A stretch of 11,120 bases of DNA from Alistipes sp. GTDB lineage: Bacteria > Bacteroidota > Bacteroidia > Bacteroidales > Rikenellaceae. The stretch is taken from the NCBI GenBank assembly GCA_009774895.1, contig VSOO01000012.1:1-11120 (forward strand), in the 5' to 3' direction. Under the pieces are notes generated by a model. That model was given only the letters and a program-made list of their open reading frames with translations. It did not search any database and was not told where the DNA came from. A program made the translations under genes and the position numbers. This document shows, piece by piece, positions 8,080 through 11,120 of this stretch; within the stretch, counting starts at the first letter, position 1, and the number at the start of each line of letters is the position of its first letter.

Positions 8080-9297
8080 ATGACGGAATTCCATACATAC
8101 GAGCTGCCCAACGGCATCCGGGGCATCCACCGCCGGGTGAAGAGCGGCGTGGCCCACTGCGCGCTGATCGTCAATGCGGGCAGCCGCGACGAGCGGGCGG
8201 GCGAACACGGCCTGGCCCACTTCACGGAGCATGCCTTCTTCAAGGGCACGCAGCGCCGCAAGGCGTGGCAGGTGAACTGCCGGCTGGAGAACCTCGGCGG
8301 CGAACTGAACGCCTTCACCACGAAGGAGGACACGACGGTGCACGCCACCACGCTGCGCGGCGACTTCGCCAAGGCCGCGGAGCTGATCGCCGACGTGGCG
8401 TTCCACTCCACTTTCCCCGCGCGCGAAATCGAGCGCGAGCGCGAGGTGGTGTGCGACGAGATCAACACCTACAAGGATTCGCCGGCCGACATGATCTACG
8501 ACACGTTCGAGGAGCTGCTCTTCGACGGGTCCGAACTGGGTCATAACATCCTGGGGCGCAAAGCCTCGCTTCAACGCTTCGACGGCGAAGCCATCCGCCG
8601 CTTCACGCAGCGCACGCATACCACCGACCAGATGGTCTTCTCGTCCATCGGCAATCTTGCGCCCCGCACGGTCGAAGCCGTGGCCCTTCGGTGCTTCGGG
8701 GGCGAGGCGGCCACGGTACGCGATTTCCGGCGTGCGGAGCCTTCCGTGGCCGTGCCGTTCGACCGGAGCGTCGCACGCCACACCCACCAGACGCACTGCA
8801 TCGTCGGGAGCCGCGCGTGCGGCATCGACGACGCGCGGCGGCTGCCGCTGGCCCTCGCGGTGAACCTGCTGGGCGGGCCGAGTGCCAATTCGCTGTTGAA
8901 CGTGGTGCTGCGCGAGAAGCACGGCCTTTCCTACAACATCGAGGCATCCTATACGCCCTATACCGACTGCGGCATCGTCGCCGTGTACTTCAGCTGCGAC
9001 CATGCCAACACGGAGCAGTGTCTCGACCTGGTGGAGCGGGAGCTGCACCGGCTCTGCACCGTGCCCCTGACCCCGCGCCGTCTGGCGATGGCCAAGCGAC
9101 AGTTCATCGCACAGCTCGCCATTTCGATGGAGAGCAACGAGGGGTATATGCTCGGCACGGGCAAAAGTTTCCTCCTGCACGATCGGGTGGATACGATGGA
9201 GGAGGTCTACGCGAAGATCGGAGCGCTCACCGCATCCGACCTGACGGCTGCGGCCGAGGAGGTTTTCGGCCGCACCTCGCGACTTATATATAAATAG
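8080..9297 (+). CDS. M16-family zinc metallopeptidase
   Basis: This is a processing-peptidase-like M16 enzyme that would cleave peptides in a clamshell-shaped chamber. The 405-residue protein is a single pair of M16 domains. The inverted zinc motif HFTEH is at residues 47-51 (zinc His47 and His51, catalytic Glu50). The third zinc ligand, Glu127, lies in VCDEINTYKDSP, 76 residues after the motif, the classic spacing. The C-terminal domain carries LREKHGLSYNIEAS (277-290) with the Arg/Tyr pair usual in catalytically active M16B proteins. There is no signal peptide, so it is probably cytoplasmic. The size suggests a homodimer like other M16B enzymes. The start is ATG 8080; the ELPNGIR opening fits the family. 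It is separated from uvrA by 94 bp and from the next gene by 115 bp. The substrate is unknown. Confidence 0.92.
   Translation: MTEFHTYELPNGIRGIHRRVKSGVAHCALIVNAGSRDERAGEHGLAHFTEHAFFKGTQRRKAWQVNCRLENLGGELNAFTTKEDTTVHATTLRGDFAKAAELIADVAFHSTFPAREIEREREVVCDEINTYKDSPADMIYDTFEELLFDGSELGHNILGRKASLQRFDGEAIRRFTQRTHTTDQMVFSSIGNLAPRTVEAVALRCFGGEAATVRDFRRAEPSVAVPFDRSVARHTHQTHCIVGSRACGIDDARRLPLALAVNLLGGPSANSLLNVVLREKHGLSYNIEASYTPYTDCGIVAVYFSCDHANTEQCLDLVERELHRLCTVPLTPRRLAMAKRQFIAQLAISMESNEGYMLGTGKSFLLHDRVDTMEEVYAKIGALTASDLTAAAEEVFGRTSRLIYK
9250..9273 (+). repeat. Inverted repeat at the 3' end of the M16 gene
   Basis: GCGGCCGA (9250-9257) pairs perfectly with TCGGCCGC (9266-9273) around an 8-nt loop, ending 21 nt before the M16 stop codon. 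It lies inside codons for a plausible C-terminal helix, so it may be chance in GC-rich coding DNA. A T-rich patch (9308-9312) is too distant to make it a normal terminator. Confidence 0.3.
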
Positions 9298-9412
9298 GTA
9301 TGCCGCCTTTTTCCGTCGCATGCGGCGCCCGGGTATCGGGCGGTGCGGCGCGGCGCCCGGGGCGGCGGTGCGATAACCGTCCGGCAGTGCCGGACCCGAA
9401 CAAAAGAGAACG
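9298..9412 (+). other. GC-rich spacer with direct repeat and hairpins
   Basis: The spacer between the M16 and DJ-1-family genes contains a 12-bp direct repeat GCGGCGCCCGGG (9322-9333 and 9350-9361). It also has a hairpin GCCCG-GGTAT-CGGGC (9327-9341) and a second inverted repeat TCCGGCA-G-TGCCGGA (9380-9394). None is followed by a T run, and no Bacteroidota promoter box is visible. The stretch AAAAGAGAA just before the ATG at 9413 could help ribosome binding. Confidence 0.5.
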
Positions 9413-10009
9413 ATGAAGAAGACGATTGCTGTCGTATTGCTGGCCGACTTCGCCGACTGGGAGGTCGCCCGGCTCGCTCCGGCGCTTCGTGCGGGTGTCA
9501 TGCCCGGGCGCAAGGGGGCGTATGATGTGATTTACCTGGCACCGGGCGCGGAGCCCGTGCGTTCGTTGGGCGGCCTGTGCGTCGTGCCCGACGGCGATTT
9601 GTCGGCTCTGCCGGCCGGGTGCGCGGGGTTGATCCTCGCGGGCGGCATGGCGTGGCGGACCCCCGAGGCGGAGCAGGTCGCGCCCCTCGTGGAGGAGGCG
9701 CTGCGGCGCGGTCTTACGGTGGGTGCCATTTGCAATGCGACGCTCTTTCTCGCGGCCCACGGTTTCCTGAACGACGTGCGCCATACGGGCAACACGGCGG
9801 AGTTGATGCACGAGTGGGGCGGCGGCCGTTACACCGGAGCGTCGCGCTACGAGGAGCGTCAGGCCGTGTGCGACGGCGGCATCGTCACGGCCAACGGCTC
9901 GGCCGACCTCGAATTCACGCGGCTCTGCCTGCTGGCGCTCGGTGCCGACACGCCCGAGCGGATCGAGGAGTTCTATGCGTTCAACAAGCGGGGATTCTAC
10001 GGGGTCTGA
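9413..10009 (+). CDS. DJ-1/PfpI-family protein (type 1 glutamine amidotransferase-like)
   Basis: The 198-residue product has the DJ-1/PfpI fold marks: a first strand followed by DWE with conserved Glu17, the strand GLILAGGMAWRTP (about 72-84), and the nucleophile elbow VGAICNAT (103-110) with Cys107. HTGNT (124-128) follows a short helix. The wording resembles the Bacillus YdeA-like branch of the superfamily, in which no reaction is firmly assigned. Candidates include deglycase-like or hydrolase activity, or redox sensing through Cys107. No glutaminase partner domain and no signal peptide are present, so it is cytoplasmic. The start ATG 9413 has a purine-rich upstream stretch. Its stop overlaps the next gene's ATG by one base (TGATG, 10007-10011), indicating translational coupling with the methyltransferase. 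Family call strong, function open. Confidence 0.88.
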   Translation: MKKTIAVVLLADFADWEVARLAPALRAGVMPGRKGAYDVIYLAPGAEPVRSLGGLCVVPDGDLSALPAGCAGLILAGGMAWRTPEAEQVAPLVEEALRRGLTVGAICNATLFLAAHGFLNDVRHTGNTAELMHEWGGGRYTGASRYEERQAVCDGGIVTANGSADLEFTRLCLLALGADTPERIEEFYAFNKRGFYGV

Positions 10010-10656
10010 TGGAGGCGTTGGAACGTTACGTGTGCGAGCACACCGCGCCCGAGGAGGAGCTGCTGCGCGAGTTGGACCGCGAGACGCACCTGCGCGTGGT
10101 GCAGCCCCGCATGCTCTCGGGGCACGTCCAGGGGCGGCTGCTCGGGATGATCGTGCGTATGCTCCGGCCGCGCCGCGTGCTGGAGATCGGCACGTTCACG
10201 GGATATTCGGCGCTCGCCATGGCCGCGGGCCTGGAGGAGGGGGCCGTGCTCCACACCACGGAGGTCGATGACGAACTGGAGCCGCTGGCCCGCTCGTTCT
10301 TCGACCGTAGTCCGCACGGCGCGAAAATCCGGCTGCACATCGGCTCGGCGCTCGACATCGCCCCGACGCTGGGCGGCACGTTCGACCTGGTGTTCATCGA
10401 CGGCGACAAACGCGAGTACCCCGCCTATTACCGCATGCTGATGGGCGACGACGGCCGTCCGCCCCTCGTGCACGCGGGTTCGGTGCTGATCGCCGACAAC
10501 ATCCTTTGGTCGGGCAAGGTCGTGCAGCCTGTGGCGCACAACGACCGCCACACCCGGGCGCTGCTCGACTTCAACCGTACGGTGGTCGGGGACCCGAGGG
10601 TGGAGAACGTCATTCTTCCGCTCCGCGACGGACTCAACATCATCCGCGTGAAGTAG
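10009..10656 (+). CDS. SAM-dependent class I O-methyltransferase
   Basis: The 215-residue protein belongs to the catechol/caffeoyl-CoA O-methyltransferase-like family. The SAM-binding motif I is VLEIGTFTGYSALAMA (57-72). The acidic residue that binds the ribose hydroxyls falls in TTEVDDE (83-89). FIDGDK (129-134) supplies metal-binding Asp131, and IADNILWSGKV (161-171) gives further metal ligands Asp163 and Asn164. A divalent-cation-dependent O-methyl transfer is therefore expected. A related Bacillus protein, TrmR (YrrM), methylates 5-hydroxyuridine in tRNA; that is a reasonable candidate function but not shown here. The start is the ATG at 10009, overlapping the DJ-1-family stop by one base; upstream residues in the same frame are unlike the family. 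It is convergent with the MazG-like gene, 21 bp away, with no clear terminator between them. Confidence 0.9.
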   Translation: MEALERYVCEHTAPEEELLRELDRETHLRVVQPRMLSGHVQGRLLGMIVRMLRPRRVLEIGTFTGYSALAMAAGLEEGAVLHTTEVDDELEPLARSFFDRSPHGAKIRLHIGSALDIAPTLGGTFDLVFIDGDKREYPAYYRMLMGDDGRPPLVHAGSVLIADNILWSGKVVQPVAHNDRHTRALLDFNRTVVGDPRVENVILPLRDGLNIIRVK

Positions 10657-10677
10657 ACGGCCTCGGGGGCTGCCGGT

Positions 10678-10998
10678 TCAGAGCTTGGGATTGCTGCGGT
10701 GCCGCCCGGCGTCGCGGCCCGTCTTCTTGGCGAAGTTCGCTTCGAGGGCCTGCGTCAGATCGACGCCCGTCTGGTTGGCCAGGCAGACCAGCACCCACAG
10801 TACGGCGGCCATTTCGGCGGCGAGGGCCTCCTCTTCTCCCGCCTTGAACGACTGGTCGCCGTATTTTCGCGCCATCACGCGCGCCAGTTCGCCGACCTCC
10901 TCGGTGAGTACGGCCATATTGGTCAGTTCGCTGAAGTAACGCACGCCGTATTCCTTGATCCAGGCGTCCACTCGCTGTTGCAATTCGCTGATTTCCAT
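10678..10998 (-). CDS. MazG-like nucleotide pyrophosphohydrolase (Asp to Ala in metal motif)
   Basis: MazG-like proteins are all-alpha enzymes that hydrolyse (d)NTPs to monophosphates and pyrophosphate with Mg2+, cleaning the nucleotide pool. The 106-residue product has the first metal motif in LTEEVGEL (31-38; Glu34 and Glu37). The second should be ExxD, but the sequence reads EMAAVLWVLVCLANQTGVDL from Glu62, so the expected Asp at residue 65 is Ala. The rest, including ELQQRVDAWIKEYGVRYFSE near the N-terminus and the basic C-terminal tail, matches the Bacteroidota form as I remember it. The start ATG (10998-10996) is chosen because homologues begin near ELQ; a longer frame from 11103 would run through the 34-bp palindrome. 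The gene is convergent with the methyltransferase. In other Bacteroidota I recall a D-aminoacyl-tRNA deacylase gene upstream, outside this window. It may be catalytically weakened. Confidence 0.85.
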   Translation of the reverse strand: MEISELQQRVDAWIKEYGVRYFSELTNMAVLTEEVGELARVMARKYGDQSFKAGEEEALAAEMAAVLWVLVCLANQTGVDLTQALEANFAKKTGRDAGRHRSNPKL

Positions 10999-11032
10999 GT
11001 TCCGAAAGTCATATGTCCGGTCCGCCGCACAC

Positions 11033-11041
11033 GCCTCCGCA
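11033..11041. repeat. Upstream copy of a palindrome arm
   Basis: GCCTCCGCA here is repeated exactly at 11050-11058, inside the left arm of the neighbouring palindrome. Either copy could pair with TGCGGAGGC at 11065-11073, so two mutually exclusive hairpins are possible. Confidence 0.6.
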
Positions 11042-11044
11042 CGA

Positions 11045-11078
11045 TTCGGGCCTCCGCAACGCGTTGCGGAGGCCCGAA
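11045..11078. repeat. Perfect 34-bp palindrome
   Basis: The 17-base left arm (11045-11061, beginning TTCGGGCCTCCGCAA) is exactly mirrored by the right arm (11062-11078, ending TTGCGGAGGCCCGAA). As RNA it would fold into a 15-bp stem with a CGCG loop. No T run follows on either strand, so it lacks the second half of an intrinsic terminator. It lies 46 bp upstream of the MazG-like start. It could be the terminator stem of a minus-strand gene beyond the right edge, or a protein-binding site. Confidence 0.85.
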
Positions 11079-11090
11079 GTGCATCGCGGC

Positions 11091-11106
11091 GACGTGGCGA
11101 CACGTC
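11091..11106 (+). repeat. Small hairpin with GCGA loop
   Basis: GACGTG-GCGA-CACGTC forms a perfect 6-bp stem closed by a GNRA-type tetraloop when read on the plus strand. It sits 12 nt to the right of the 34-bp palindrome. The stability motif hints at structured RNA transcribed rightwards, but six base pairs can be chance. Confidence 0.4.
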
Positions 11107-11120
11107 CCTCGGGGGTATTA

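Noticed and set aside
4941..8468. Very long open frame on the minus strand across the YigZ-family gene, uvrA and the M16 gene (1175 codons)
   Set aside because: It is antisense to three well-recognised genes, is rich in His, Arg, Val and Ala, and resembles no family. GC-rich codon bias commonly leaves such frames open.
9577..10008. N-terminal extension of the O-methyltransferase by 144 codons
   Set aside because: It overlaps the DJ-1-family gene in another frame and has no domain; the ATG at 10009 gives a normal-length methyltransferase.
10999..11103. Longer start for the MazG-like gene at 11103
   Set aside because: The extra 35 residues would be coded through the 34-bp palindrome and are unlike the family, whose members begin at about the ATG at 10998.
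1..11120. Search for mobile elements, CRISPR arrays, tRNA/rRNA genes, toxin-antitoxin or defence systems
   Set aside because: No transposase, integrase, regularly spaced repeat, cloverleaf or defence-type protein motif was recognised; the content is housekeeping genes.

Overview
The window reads as an ordinary chromosomal stretch from a GC-rich member of the Bacteroidota. An Alistipes-like (Rikenellaceae) source is my best guess. The reasons are a -7 promoter box of the Bacteroidota type (TATCTTTG ahead of dapB), mostly absent Shine-Dalgarno sequences, a short DapB, a long LepB with extra insertions, and a MazG-like protein with the wording I remember from this phylum. The genus is inference from composition and remembered protein wording, not from a search.

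Layout. Positions 1-760 (minus) hold truA (tRNA pseudouridine synthase), cut by the left edge very near its C-terminus. Positions 928-2361 (minus) hold aspA (aspartate ammonia-lyase) with a clear intrinsic terminator just after its stop. An AT-rich divergent promoter region (2362-2511) separates aspA from a plus-strand run: dapB, lepB, a YigZ/IMPACT-family gene, uvrA, an M16 zinc peptidase, a DJ-1/PfpI-family gene and a class I O-methyltransferase. The last gene, on the minus strand from 10998 to 10678 and convergent with the methyltransferase, encodes a MazG-like nucleotide pyrophosphohydrolase. The right end (10999-11120) has no gene I can support but holds a perfect 34-bp palindrome and a second small hairpin.

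How the genes fit together. Spacing in the plus-strand run is tight from dapB to uvrA: 6 nt, 3 nt, then an ATGA overlap. The DJ-1 and methyltransferase genes overlap by one base (TGATG). Two GC-rich, hairpin-containing spacers of 94 and 115 bp, before and after the M16 gene, break the run into three translation blocks. I see no promoter or T-tract terminator in either spacer, so one long transcript is possible. The functions are mixed housekeeping: lysine/peptidoglycan precursor synthesis (dapB), protein secretion (lepB), nucleotide excision repair (uvrA), protein turnover (M16), tRNA modification (truA, possibly the methyltransferase), aspartate/fumarate metabolism (aspA) and nucleotide-pool cleaning (MazG-like).

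I found no mobile element, CRISPR array, rRNA, tRNA or defence system, and no evidence for an undescribed multi-gene system. The points most worth a second look are small: a MazG-like protein whose expected metal-binding Asp is Ala, the 34-bp palindrome with a competing upstream arm, a UvrA lacking the first half of its classical N-terminal zinc finger, and matching leader words ahead of the M16 and DJ-1 genes.
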